A DNA stretch of 64,000 bases from Streptomyces bacillaris (GTDB lineage: Bacteria; Actinomycetota; Actinomycetes; Streptomycetales; Streptomycetaceae). The notes beneath the pieces were generated by a model. That model searched no databases. It was given only the letters and a program-made list of their open reading frames with translations, and was not told the origin of the DNA. The translations under genes were made by a program, and so were the position numbers. Positions 1-7,561 of the stretch are shown here, one piece after another. The DNA is taken from the NCBI RefSeq assembly GCF_003268675.1, contig NZ_CP029378.1:4588001-4652000 (forward strand). The letters run 5' to 3'. The stretch's first letter is position 1; the number at the start of each line of letters is the position of its first letter.

Positions 1-718
1 CGAGACGATCTCCGGGCTGAGCGCCTCCGAGATCCTCGACGAGCTGATCGAGGCCGGTCTCGAATCGCTGACCGGCGGCGGCGCGGAGATCTTCGACTGG
101 GAGGTCCGCCAGCACATCGTCGACCACAACACCCACTGGGAGGACTGGTCGCGCATCCACCGCCTCGCGCACGAGAAGGGGCTCAAGACCCCGGCGACCA
201 TGCTGTACGGGCACATCGAGGAGCCCCGCCACCGCGTCGACCACGTGCTGCGGCTGCGCGAGATGCAGGACGAGACCGGCGGCTTCCAGGTCTTCATCCC
301 GCTGCGCTACCAGCACGACTTCGTCGACATGAAGGACGGCAAGGTCCGCAACAGGCTCCAGGCGCGCACGACGATGGCGACCGGCGCCGAGGCGCTGAAG
401 ACCTTCGCCGTCTCCCGGCTGCTCTTCGACAACGTGCCCCACGTCAAGGTCTTCTGGGTGATGCACGGCGTGCAGACCGCGCAGCTCGCGCTCCAGCACG
501 GCGCGGACGACATGGACGGCTCGGTCGTCGAGTACAAGATCACGCACGACGCCGACGACTTCGGTACGCCGAACAAGCTCGGCCGCGAGGACCTGCTCGA
601 CCTGATCCGCGACGCCGGTTTCCGGCCGGTGGAGCGGAACACGCGGTACGAGATCCTGCGCGAGTACCCGGGGCCGGACGCGGATCTGCGCGAGTCGCCG
701 CAGCCGATGCGGGTCTGA
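1..718 (+). CDS. mqnE: Aminofutalosine synthase MqnE, 3' part
   Basis: This is the C-terminal 238 residues of a radical SAM enzyme; the open frame is already running at base 2, so the 5' end lies outside the window. MqnE joins the product of MqnA to SAM-derived adenosine to make aminofutalosine, the second step of the futalosine route to menaquinone. The stretch with GGAEIFDWEVRQHI, then NTHWEDWSRIHRLAHEKGL, TPATMLYGHIE and a late FWVMHG is the familiar second half of the MqnE TIM barrel. The CxxxCxxC cluster motif would be upstream and is not visible. The paralogue MqnC is the main alternative. A perfect hairpin follows 35 bp after the stop, so transcription probably ends there. Family assignment is from memory of the sequence pattern. 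Confidence 0.88.
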   Translation, partial: ETISGLSASEILDELIEAGLESLTGGGAEIFDWEVRQHIVDHNTHWEDWSRIHRLAHEKGLKTPATMLYGHIEEPRHRVDHVLRLREMQDETGGFQVFIPLRYQHDFVDMKDGKVRNRLQARTTMATGAEALKTFAVSRLLFDNVPHVKVFWVMHGVQTAQLALQHGADDMDGSVVEYKITHDADDFGTPNKLGREDLLDLIRDAGFRPVERNTRYEILREYPGPDADLRESPQPMRV

Positions 719-753
719 CCCCCTCCCGTACGCGCTGTACGTACGCCCCGTAT

Positions 754-800
754 GTACGAAGAAGCCCCGGCCGTCGTCCCCGGCCGGGGCTTCTTCGTAC
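754..800 (+). terminator. Perfect 20-bp hairpin after mqnE
   Basis: The arm at 754-773 (gtacgaagaagccccggccg) is matched exactly by its reverse complement at 781-800, with a 7-nt loop. Being symmetric it could end transcription from either side. There is no long U tract, as is usual for Streptomyces terminators. Confidence 0.85.
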
Positions 801-811
801 GGAGAACAGGG

Positions 812-841
812 TTGAGCCACCCAGTGGGTAATGGTTACTCT
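812..841 (+). promoter_or_regulatory. Putative promoter of the GNAT gene (leaderless)
   Basis: TTGAGC at 812-817 and TACTCT at 836-841 are separated by 18 bp. The -10 ends six bases before the ATG at 848 and no Shine-Dalgarno is visible, so the transcript would start at or next to the start codon. Confidence 0.5.
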
Positions 842-847
842 GGCTCT

Positions 848-1384
848 ATGGCACTTACATTTGAGCTGGACCCCGACTTCACTCCCGCCCTCCGCGACGG
901 CATCACCACCCTGTGGGCCGATGTCACCAACGCCGGCGGAGCCGTCGGGTTCGTCCCGCCCGTCACCCCCGAGGAGATCCGCCCCGATCTGCTCAAGCAC
1001 CTCGTCGCCATCGAGAAGGGGCAGGTCAGGCTGCTGGTCGGCCGGGACGCGGACGGTGCGGTCGCCGCCACCGCCTTCCTCACCCTCAACGACCACCGGC
1101 TGATGCGCCACTGGCTCTGGCTCTACACCGTGATGGTCCACCCCCGCCACCAGGGCCAGGGGTACGGCCGCGACCTCATGGCCGCCGCCGCCGACGCGGC
1201 CCGCTCCATCGAGGGCATCGAGGCCATCCGGCTCACCTGCCGGGGCGGCACCGGCAACGACCGCTTCTACGCGGCCTGCGGCTACAAGGAGGTCGGCCGG
1301 ATCCCCGGGGCGATCCGGGTCGCCCCCGGCGACGACCGCGACGACATCGTCATGCTGCTCCCGCTCGGCCCGGCGGACCTCTGA
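848..1384 (+). CDS. GNAT family N-acetyltransferase
   Basis: The 178-residue protein carries the GNAT acetyl-CoA site: beta-4 strand LWLYTVMVHPRHQGQGYGRDLM (the Q/R-x-x-G-x-G/A loop) near residue 100, followed by a helix and the typical late YAACGYKEVGR strand. It should move an acetyl group from acetyl-CoA to an amine; the acceptor cannot be told. The frame is open from 752, but the earlier part is the terminator hairpin read as codons, so ATG at 848 is chosen. No ribosome binding site precedes it, which fits the leaderless promoter. It is a single gene between two terminators, not co-transcribed with mqnE. Confidence 0.85.
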   Translation: MALTFELDPDFTPALRDGITTLWADVTNAGGAVGFVPPVTPEEIRPDLLKHLVAIEKGQVRLLVGRDADGAVAATAFLTLNDHRLMRHWLWLYTVMVHPRHQGQGYGRDLMAAAADAARSIEGIEAIRLTCRGGTGNDRFYAACGYKEVGRIPGAIRVAPGDDRDDIVMLLPLGPADL

Positions 1385-1503
1385 ACCCCGACGGCCCAGC
1401 GGCCCGGCAACCCCCTGAACCGAGAGAATTCGGGCCATGCTTCACTGGACGGGCAGGAGTGTGTGAAGAGACCGAGAGAGTCCACGGGAAGAGAGGGCCT
1501 GCC

Positions 1504-1797
1504 GTGTCCGTTGCCAAGCCGAGCGCGATGATCCGGTACACGGCGTTGCGTCTGCTGATCTTCGTCGGCTGCTTCCTCGTCGCGGGCGTCGCCGTCCACT
1601 ACGGTGTGATCCCCGCCGGCCTCGGCGGCTCCAACATGGTCTGGGTGATCCTGCTCGGCCTCGTGCTCTCCGCCCCGCTCAGCTACGTACTGCTGCGCAA
1701 GCAGCGTGACGAGATGTCCGAGCAGATCGTCTCGACCGTCGACCGGACCAAGGCCCGCCTCGACGCCAACCGGACCCGCGAGGACGCCGTTCAGTAA
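1504..1797 (+). CDS. DUF4229 small membrane protein
   Basis: A 97-residue protein beginning at GTG, with GAGAGGG about 10 bases upstream. Two hydrophobic segments are clear: roughly residues 12-32 (TALRLLIFVGCFLVAGVAVH) and 41-62 (SNMVWVILLGLVLSAPLSYVLL). A basic KQRDEM motif and a charged helix to the C-terminus follow. This two-helix hairpin with a cytosolic charged tail is the DUF4229 pattern common beside menaquinone genes in actinomycetes; its function is unknown. The tail (SEQIVSTVDRTKARLDANRTRED) may form a coiled coil. The same frame is open back to 913 but runs through the GNAT gene, so that part is a shadow. Confidence 0.82.
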   Translation: MSVAKPSAMIRYTALRLLIFVGCFLVAGVAVHYGVIPAGLGGSNMVWVILLGLVLSAPLSYVLLRKQRDEMSEQIVSTVDRTKARLDANRTREDAVQ

Positions 1798-1811
1798 GGT
1801 TCCTCACACCC

Positions 1812-1860
1812 GCCGAGAGCCCCGGACCGGAGCGCACCGCTCCCGTACCGGGGCTTCGGC
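1812..1860 (+). terminator. Hairpin after the DUF4229 gene
   Basis: GCCGAGAGCCCCGG followed by GGAGCG pairs with CGCTCC and CCGGGGCTTCGGC across 1812-1860, closing on a 3-nt loop with one internal bulge. It lies 15 bp past the stop codon. Confidence 0.75.
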
Positions 1861-1956
1861 GTTTCCGCGACTGCGGATCGGCGTTCCTGCGGCCGTGGTT
1901 CGGCGTTCCTCCGGTCGCGGGGGCGGTTTGCCCCATGTCTCATGGTCAAAGAAAGG

Positions 1957-1988
1957 CTTTGAGGTTCTCAAAGTTCAAGTGTTAACGT
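1957..1988 (+). promoter_or_regulatory. Promoter with overlapping palindrome, upstream of the leader peptide
   Basis: TTGAGG at 1959-1964 and TAACGT at 1983-1988 are 18 bp apart. The -10 ends seven bases before the leader-peptide ATG at 1996, so the transcript is probably leaderless. A perfect palindrome, CTTTGAG-GTT-CTCAAAG at 1957-1973, covers the -35 box, the right place for a repressor. The surrounding bases are clearly more AT-rich than the flanks. Confidence 0.55.
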
Positions 1989-1995
1989 ATTCGAC

Positions 1996-2103
1996 ATGAA
2001 GACAGCAGTGCGCCTCCGCCATGCCCCGGGCATCCCGCTCGTGGCGCGCCTGCACGTCGATCTCTGCCGCTGTATGTCCGCGGTCTGTTGCCGCAACGTC
2101 TGA
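1996..2103 (+). CDS. Cysteine-rich regulatory leader peptide (uORF)
   Basis: A 35-codon reading frame, ATG to TGA, too short for standard gene calling. The second half has RLHVDLCRCMSAVCCRNV, with cysteines at codons 24, 26, 31 and 32 in an otherwise ordinary peptide. Small Cys-rich peptides of this HVDL type are known in actinomycetes upstream of sulfur uptake and assimilation genes, where stalling at Cys codons when cysteinyl-tRNA is scarce controls the next gene. There is no Shine-Dalgarno; the -10 box sits seven bases before the ATG, so it should be translated from a leaderless message. The stop is 118 bases before the symporter start. Its role as a sensor is inference; its existence rests on the motif and promoter geometry. 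Confidence 0.7.
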   Translation: MKTAVRLRHAPGIPLVARLHVDLCRCMSAVCCRNV

Positions 2104-2117
2104 TACGGCATCATGCA

Positions 2118-2145
2118 GCGGCGCCGCCCTCGGCGCGGGCGCCGC
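2118..2145 (+). promoter_or_regulatory. Possible attenuator hairpin between leader peptide and symporter
   Basis: GCGGCGCC (2118-2125) can pair with GGCGCCGC (2138-2145) over a 12-nt loop, starting 15 bases after the leader-peptide stop. Its place would suit attenuation or sequestration. No U tract follows, and no alternative pairing was tested. Confidence 0.35.
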
Positions 2146-2221
2146 GACCCCGTCCCCGTTCCACCGCACGTCCGTACGTCTGTCCTCGTACGTCCCGATG
2201 CGTCCCCACTGGAGTGTGTCC

Positions 2222-3613
2222 GTGTCCGCGAATTCCGCGTCCGCCGCCCCCGAGGCCGAGCAGCCGTCCACCGGCTCCGGCCCCGGCTCACGTATACCCA
2301 AGGTCCCCTTCTGGGCCCAGATCGTCGCCGGTCTGGTCCTCGGTGCCCTGCTCGGCTGGCTGGCCCGCAGCCAGGACGTCTCCTGGCTCGTCACCACGCT
2401 CGACAAGATCGGCTCGATCTTCGTCCAGCTGCTGAAGCTGGCCGTCGCCCCGCTGGTCTTCTTCGCGATCCTGGTGTCGATCACCAACCTCCGCAAGGTC
2501 AACAACGCCGCCCGGCTGGCGACCCGCACCCTGCTCTGGTTCATGATCACGTCGCTGATCGCCGTCGCCATCGGCCTCCTCATCGGCCTGCTGACCAACC
2601 CCGGCTCCGGCACCGGCCTGACGCCCAAGGACGGCGAGCTGCCCTCCCGTAGCGGCAGCTGGATCGACTTCCTGACCGGCATCGTGCCGACCAACGTGAT
2701 CACGCCGTTCGCCGAGCTGAACGTGCTCCAGATCGTCTTCATGGCGGCCGTCGCCGGTATCGCGGCCCTCAAGCTCGGTGACAAGGCCCAGCCGATCCTC
2801 ACGCTCAGCCAGTCGGTCCTGGAGCTGCTCCAGAAGGCCCTGTGGTGGGTCATCCGCCTCGCCCCGATCGGCACCGTCGGTCTCATCGGCTACGCCATCG
2901 CCGACTACGGCTGGGACCTGATCGGCAAGTACGCCACCTTCACCGCCGACGTCTACATCGGCTGCCTCCTGGTGATGTTCGGCGTCTACCCGCTGCTCCT
3001 GGCCACCCTCGCCAAGGTCAGCCCGCTCCAGTTCTTCAAGGGCGCCTGGCCCGCGATCCAGCTCGCCTTCGTCTCCCGCTCCTCGGTCGGCACCATGCCG
3101 GTCACCCAGCGGGTCACCGAGCGCCTCGGTGTCCCGAAGGAGTACGCCTCCTTCGCCGTGCCGTTCGGGGCGACCACGAAGATGGACGGCTGCGCCGCGA
3201 TCTACCCGGCGCTGGCGGCGATCTTCATCGCGCAGATCTTCGACGTCCAGCTGGGTATCGGTGACTACATCCTCATCGCCTTCGTCTCGGTCATCGGCTC
3301 CGCCGCCACCGCCGGTCTCACCGGCGCGACGGTCATGCTGACCCTGACCCTCTCCACCCTGGGCCTCCCGCTGGAGGGCGTCGGCCTGCTGATGGCCATC
3401 GACCCGATCCTGGACATGATCCGCACCGCCACCAACGTGGCCGGTCAGGCGCTGGTCCCGGTCATCGTCGCGGCCCGCGAGAAGATCCTCGACCACGACA
3501 AGTACAACTCGGCCTCGGCCTCCCCGATCGACGCCTTCGGCCCGTCCGAGGACGCCGGCCGGGACGGGGTCCACGACAAGGAGCCGAAGTCCGCGGTTCC
3601 GGTCACCGCCTAG
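2222..3613 (+). CDS. Cation:dicarboxylate-family symporter (possible L-cystine importer)
   Basis: A 463-residue membrane transporter of the DAACS family, with the expected helices and re-entrant hairpins (SRSSVGTMPVT near residue 282; the GATTKMDGCAAIYPAL segment near 315). Members import glutamate, aspartate, C4-dicarboxylates or L-cystine with Na+ or H+. The substrate motif, usually NMDGT in glutamate carriers, reads KMDGC here, and GCAAIYPAL resembles the TcyP-type cystine carriers as I remember them. GTG at 2222 is chosen because GGAG lies seven bases upstream; the frame is open from 2021 but that region is leader. The upstream Cys-rich peptide supports a sulfur-amino-acid substrate, though dicarboxylate transport is not excluded. 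A strong hairpin follows the stop. Confidence 0.85.
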   Translation: MSANSASAAPEAEQPSTGSGPGSRIPKVPFWAQIVAGLVLGALLGWLARSQDVSWLVTTLDKIGSIFVQLLKLAVAPLVFFAILVSITNLRKVNNAARLATRTLLWFMITSLIAVAIGLLIGLLTNPGSGTGLTPKDGELPSRSGSWIDFLTGIVPTNVITPFAELNVLQIVFMAAVAGIAALKLGDKAQPILTLSQSVLELLQKALWWVIRLAPIGTVGLIGYAIADYGWDLIGKYATFTADVYIGCLLVMFGVYPLLLATLAKVSPLQFFKGAWPAIQLAFVSRSSVGTMPVTQRVTERLGVPKEYASFAVPFGATTKMDGCAAIYPALAAIFIAQIFDVQLGIGDYILIAFVSVIGSAATAGLTGATVMLTLTLSTLGLPLEGVGLLMAIDPILDMIRTATNVAGQALVPVIVAAREKILDHDKYNSASASPIDAFGPSEDAGRDGVHDKEPKSAVPVTA

Positions 3614-3644
3614 CGGTAGCCGCGACGGCAGCGCGTTTCCCGGG

Positions 3645-3680
3645 CGCCCCTGGTCCACCTTGCGAGGTGGGGCGGGGGCG
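3645..3680 (+). terminator. Hairpin after the symporter gene
   Basis: CCACCT-TGCG-AGGTGG (3655-3670) forms the apical stem, extended by CGCCCC (3645-3650) and GGGGCG (3675-3680) with a small internal loop. Confidence 0.7.
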
Positions 3681-3873
3681 CTTCGGTGTTTTCGGGGTGG
3701 GCCGGGGGTGGGTCGGGCCCGGGTCCGGGGCGGTGGTCTCGGTCAGGGGCGGGTGCCTGGAGTGGGTGGATCTGGCCAGGGGGTGGGGGACGTGAGCGGT
3801 GAAATGTCGGGTGCGTAAGCCTTTCGGTCGGGTCTTCGTGCCAGTACCGGCCACTTCTCGGTGGTCCAGACCA

Positions 3874-3903
3874 TTGACTCGACCCCCGGCCTGCTCCTAG
3901 CGT
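3874..3903 (+). promoter_or_regulatory. Likely promoter of the NRPS operon
   Basis: TTGACT at 3874-3879 and TAGCGT at 3898-3903 with an 18-bp spacer give a good housekeeping-type promoter, predicting a start near 3910 and an untranslated leader of about 150 nt before the first NRPS gene. The remainder of the 3614-4057 gap holds only the terminator at 3645 and the palindrome at 3972. Confidence 0.6.
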
Positions 3904-3971
3904 GTCGCTTGCCGAAGGCCGATGCCGTCGGGGGTTCCGGAACACTCCATATCCGCCTCCTGACGTGCCAT

Positions 3972-3986
3972 CTGACGGTTCGTCGG
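3972..3986. promoter_or_regulatory. TetR-type palindrome in the NRPS operon leader
   Basis: CTGACG-GTT-CGTCGG is a near-perfect inverted repeat about 65 bp downstream of the predicted transcription start. The 15-mer ATCTGACGGTTCGTC (3970-3984) occurs again exactly at 47269-47283 in front of an LLM oxidoreductase gene. A protein bound here would act as a roadblock to polymerase. Confidence 0.5.
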
Positions 3987-4057
3987 CAACTCCGTCCGGT
4001 GCCGCGCGCTGTCTTCGGCGTGCCGTTCCGGCGTTGGCAACAAGGGGGCGGCAGCAC

Positions 4058-7000
4058 GTGGTCGACAGAGCAGCAGGCGGAACCGCGGTCACGGTCACGG
4101 GGGGCCTCACGCCGAGCCATGGGCAGGAGAGGCTCTGGTTCCTCCACCAACTCGATCCCCTGGACGCCGCGTACAACATCCCGCTGGTGCTCCGGCTGAC
4201 CGGAGACCTCTCCGTGCCCGCCCTGACCGCCGCGTTCGAGGGGACCGTCGCCCGGCACGAGTCCCTGCGCACCCGCTTCCCGGACGTGGACGGGCGGCCG
4301 GTCGCCGTCGTGGACGCGCCCGGGCCCGTGGTGGTGGAGACCGTCGACCTCCGCGGCCGCCCCGGGAGCGCGGAACGGCTGCTGGCCGAGCGGACGAACG
4401 GCGCCTTCGACCTCGCCGGGGGCCCGCTCCTGCGGATCACCCTGCTGCGGACCGCCGACGACGAGCACCTGCTCTGCCTGGTCCTCCACCACATCGTGGC
4501 GGACGGCTGGTCGCTGAACCTGCTTCGTACGGAGCTCGCCACCCGGTACGCCGCCCACCTGGCCGGTCACCCCGTCGAGCTGCCCGAGGTCCTGCCGTAC
4601 ACGGAGTACGCCCGGCGCGAGCGGGAGGCCGTGGGGGGCCCGGAGGCCGAGACGGCCCTCGCCCACTGGCGGGAGCGGCTCGCGGACGCCCCGGTGCTCG
4701 ACCTGCGGCCCACCGTGACGCAGCCGGTGACGGAGCCGGGGGAGGGGGAGGGCGCGGCGGAGGGCGCGGCCGGGACCGGGGGCGGCGCGTTCCATACACG
4801 GCGGATCGCGGGGGCCGGTGGAGCCGTCGACGCGCTGGCCAGGGAGCGCCGGTGCACGCCCTTCATGGTGCTGCTCGCCGCCTACCAGGTGCTGCTGCAC
4901 CGCTGGACCCGCCAGGACGACTTCTGCGTCGGCGTACCGGCGGCGGGCCGGGGCGAACCCGAACTGGAGGAGGTGATCGGCTACTTCTCCACCACGCTGG
5001 TGCTCCGCGCCGAACTGGCCGGTGAGCCCACCTTCGGTGAACTCCTGCGCCGGGTCCGCCGCTCCTCCCTGACCGCCTTCGCCCACGACCGGGTCCCCTT
5101 CGAGCGGCTCATCGACGCCCTCGGCATCGAACGCCGGCTCGGCTCCAGCCCGCTCTTCCAGACCCTGCTGACCGTCCACACCCAGGACGGGACCGGCGGC
5201 GGCGAGCGGGAGTTCGCGGACCTGAAGTGCGCCGAAGCGGACGGCGGCCACACGGCCAGCAAGGTCGAGCTGATGCTCGACCTGCGCCGCGAGGGCGACG
5301 ACCTCTTCGCCGTGTTCGGCTACCGCACCGACCTCTTCGACGCCCCCTGGGCCGCCCGGCTCGCCCGCCACTTCGAGACCCTGCTGCGCGGCGCGCTCGC
5401 CGCCCCGGACACCCCGGTCTCCGAGCTGGAGCTGCTCGCCCCGGCGGAGCGCGACGAGCTGCTGGCCCTCGGCACCGGGGCCCCCGCGCTGCCGGGCGAC
5501 GAGGCTCCGGTGCCGGTCGCGCTGGCCCGGGCGGTGGAGCAGCACGCGGAGCGGACGGCGGTGCGCGCCCCCGAGGGGGAGCTGACCTACCGGGAGCTGT
5601 GGGACGCTGCCGGGGCCCTCGCCGTACGGCTGCGGGCCGCCGGGGTGCGCGGCGGCGACACCGTCGGGGTCTGCCTGCCCCGCGGTACGGCGGCGGTCAC
5701 CGCCCTGCTGGCCGCCTGGCGGGCCGGGGCGGCCTACCTGCCGCTCGACCTCGACCACCCGCGCCCGCGGCTGGATTTCATGATCGAGGACACCGCCGTA
5801 CGCGTGGTGGTCGCGGAGCCCGGTGCGGAGGAGACCGCGTGGCTGGGGGAGCGCGTCACGGTGGTGGCGCCCCCGGCCGGTCCCGCCCTGGGCGATGGTC
5901 CCGGAGGGTCCGGCGCGGGTGCCGGGCGGGAAGGCGGCCCGGGGGACGGGGGCCTTGGGGCAGGCGGTCTCGGGGGCGGCGTCCTGGGGAGCGGGGGCTT
6001 CGAGGGCGGCGGTGGTTCCGCATCCTGCGATCCCGCCTGGCAGGCCGGGCCCGGTGACCCCGCGTACGTCATCCACACCTCCGGCTCCACCGGTACGCCC
6101 AAGGGCGTCGTCGTCCCGCACCGGGCCCTGGCCGCCCGGATCGCCTGGATGCGCGCGGACTACGGGATCACGGCGGCGGACGAGGTGCTCCAGTTCGCCT
6201 CGCTGAGCTTCGACACCCACGCCGAGGAGGTCTTCCCCGCGCTCACGGCCGGGGCCACGCTCACCGTCGCCGGGCCCGGCGCCACCCTGCCCGACCACCT
6301 CGCGGCCGGGCGCGGCGACCGGATCACCGTCCTGGACCTGCCCACCCCGTACTGGCACCGGCTCACCGACGATCTCGCCGCCGTCGCCTGGCCGCCCGGT
6401 CTGCGCCTGCTCATCCTCGGCGCCGACCAGGTCCAGCCCACCGCCGTCGCCGCCTGGCGGGCCCGCTTCGGGGACACCGTACGGCTGGTCAACTCCTACG
6501 GCCCCACCGAGACCACGATCATCGCCACCACGGCCGAGCTGGGCCGTGCCGACGCCGTACGCCGCCCGCCCATCGGCGGCCCGGTCGGCTCCACCACGCT
6601 GACCGTCTGCGACCCGGCGGGGCGGCTGATGCCGTACGGGGCCCCCGGCGAACTCCTCGTCGGCGGCGCGGGCGTGACCCTCGGCTACGGAGGTCGCCCC
6701 GGCGCCACCGCGCGCGCCTTCGTCCCCGACCCGTTCGGCCCGCCCGGCTCCCGCCGCTACCGCACCGGGGACCTGGTGCGCTGGCGGCCGGACGGGCAGC
6801 TGGAGTTCCTGGGCCGCATCGACGACCAGGTGAAGGTGCGCGGCTACCGGGTCGAGCCCGGTGAGGTGGAGACGGCCCTGCTGGCCCTGGAGGGGGTCGG
6901 CGGCGCGGCGGTGATCGTCCGGGAGGACGCGCTCGTCGCGTACGTGGTCCCGGCGTCGGGGGCGGGCCCGGAGCGGGCGGTTCCGGACGAGGTGGCCCCG

Positions 7001-7561
7001 GGCCCGGCGGACTCGGGCTCCGCTCCGGGCGCGTCGGGCCCCGGCCCGGCCGCCCCGGAGGCGGCTTCCGTGCTGTCGCCCGCCGGCGTGCGGGCCGCAC
7101 TCGGGGCGCGGCTGCCCGCCTATCTGGTGCCCAACTCCGTGGTCGTCCTGGACGCCCTGCCCCTGACCCCGAACGGCAAGCTCGACCGCCGCGCCCTGCC
7201 CGCCCCCGACCGGCGGCCCGACCTGGGCGGCGGTTACGTGGCCCCGCGCACCGACGCCGAGGAGCTGGTGGCGGAGGTGTGGGCCGAGGTGCTGGGTCTG
7301 GACCGGGTCGGCGCGCTGGACGACTTCTTCGACCTCGGCGGCCACTCGCTCCTCGCCACCCGGGTGCTGGCCCGGATCCGGGCGGCGGCCGAGCTGGTGG
7401 TCCCCCTGCGCACGCTGTTCGTCCACCGCACCGCCGAGGCGTTCGCCCTCGCGGTGGAGGAGCTGCTGCTGGCCGAGATCGAAGCCCTGACCGACGAGGA
7501 CGCCGGGCGCCTGCTCGCCGCCGAGTCCGCACCGCAGAGAAACGGAACGACGACGGCATGA
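4058..7561 (+). CDS. NRPS module C-A-T (first gene of the operon)
   Basis: A 1167-residue single-module synthetase. Condensation domain about 12-430 with intact HHIVADG at 144-150; adenylation domain about 485-1040 with TSGSTGTPKG near 674, SFDTHAEEVF, NSYGPTETT and NGKLDRR; carrier domain about 1065-1130 with phosphopantetheine Ser1097 in FFDLGGHSL. Aligning by eye to GrsA gives pocket residues D-T-E-D-I-G-S-I-I-K. Two acidic positions hint at a cationic amino acid, but I cannot assign it. A glycine-rich insertion of about 45 residues sits between motifs A2 and A3. GTG at 4058 is chosen with AAGGGGG ten bases upstream; the frame is open from 3902 but that is leader. The stop overlaps the next start as ATGA. 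An N-terminal C domain means it extends a chain made elsewhere. Confidence 0.9.
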   Translation: MVDRAAGGTAVTVTGGLTPSHGQERLWFLHQLDPLDAAYNIPLVLRLTGDLSVPALTAAFEGTVARHESLRTRFPDVDGRPVAVVDAPGPVVVETVDLRGRPGSAERLLAERTNGAFDLAGGPLLRITLLRTADDEHLLCLVLHHIVADGWSLNLLRTELATRYAAHLAGHPVELPEVLPYTEYARREREAVGGPEAETALAHWRERLADAPVLDLRPTVTQPVTEPGEGEGAAEGAAGTGGGAFHTRRIAGAGGAVDALARERRCTPFMVLLAAYQVLLHRWTRQDDFCVGVPAAGRGEPELEEVIGYFSTTLVLRAELAGEPTFGELLRRVRRSSLTAFAHDRVPFERLIDALGIERRLGSSPLFQTLLTVHTQDGTGGGEREFADLKCAEADGGHTASKVELMLDLRREGDDLFAVFGYRTDLFDAPWAARLARHFETLLRGALAAPDTPVSELELLAPAERDELLALGTGAPALPGDEAPVPVALARAVEQHAERTAVRAPEGELTYRELWDAAGALAVRLRAAGVRGGDTVGVCLPRGTAAVTALLAAWRAGAAYLPLDLDHPRPRLDFMIEDTAVRVVVAEPGAEETAWLGERVTVVAPPAGPALGDGPGGSGAGAGREGGPGDGGLGAGGLGGGVLGSGGFEGGGGSASCDPAWQAGPGDPAYVIHTSGSTGTPKGVVVPHRALAARIAWMRADYGITAADEVLQFASLSFDTHAEEVFPALTAGATLTVAGPGATLPDHLAAGRGDRITVLDLPTPYWHRLTDDLAAVAWPPGLRLLILGADQVQPTAVAAWRARFGDTVRLVNSYGPTETTIIATTAELGRADAVRRPPIGGPVGSTTLTVCDPAGRLMPYGAPGELLVGGAGVTLGYGGRPGATARAFVPDPFGPPGSRRYRTGDLVRWRPDGQLEFLGRIDDQVKVRGYRVEPGEVETALLALEGVGGAAVIVREDALVAYVVPASGAGPERAVPDEVAPGPADSGSAPGASGPGPAAPEAASVLSPAGVRAALGARLPAYLVPNSVVVLDALPLTPNGKLDRRALPAPDRRPDLGGGYVAPRTDAEELVAEVWAEVLGLDRVGALDDFFDLGGHSLLATRVLARIRAAAELVVPLRTLFVHRTAEAFALAVEELLLAEIEALTDEDAGRLLAAESAPQRNGTTTA

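Noticed and set aside
1282..1599. 105-codon minus-strand frame over the GNAT/DUF4229 junction
   Set aside because: Antisense to two supported genes and without motifs.
3743..7426. 1227-codon minus-strand frame
   Set aside because: Shadow of the first NRPS gene, with no recognisable domain and starting inside the real coding frame.
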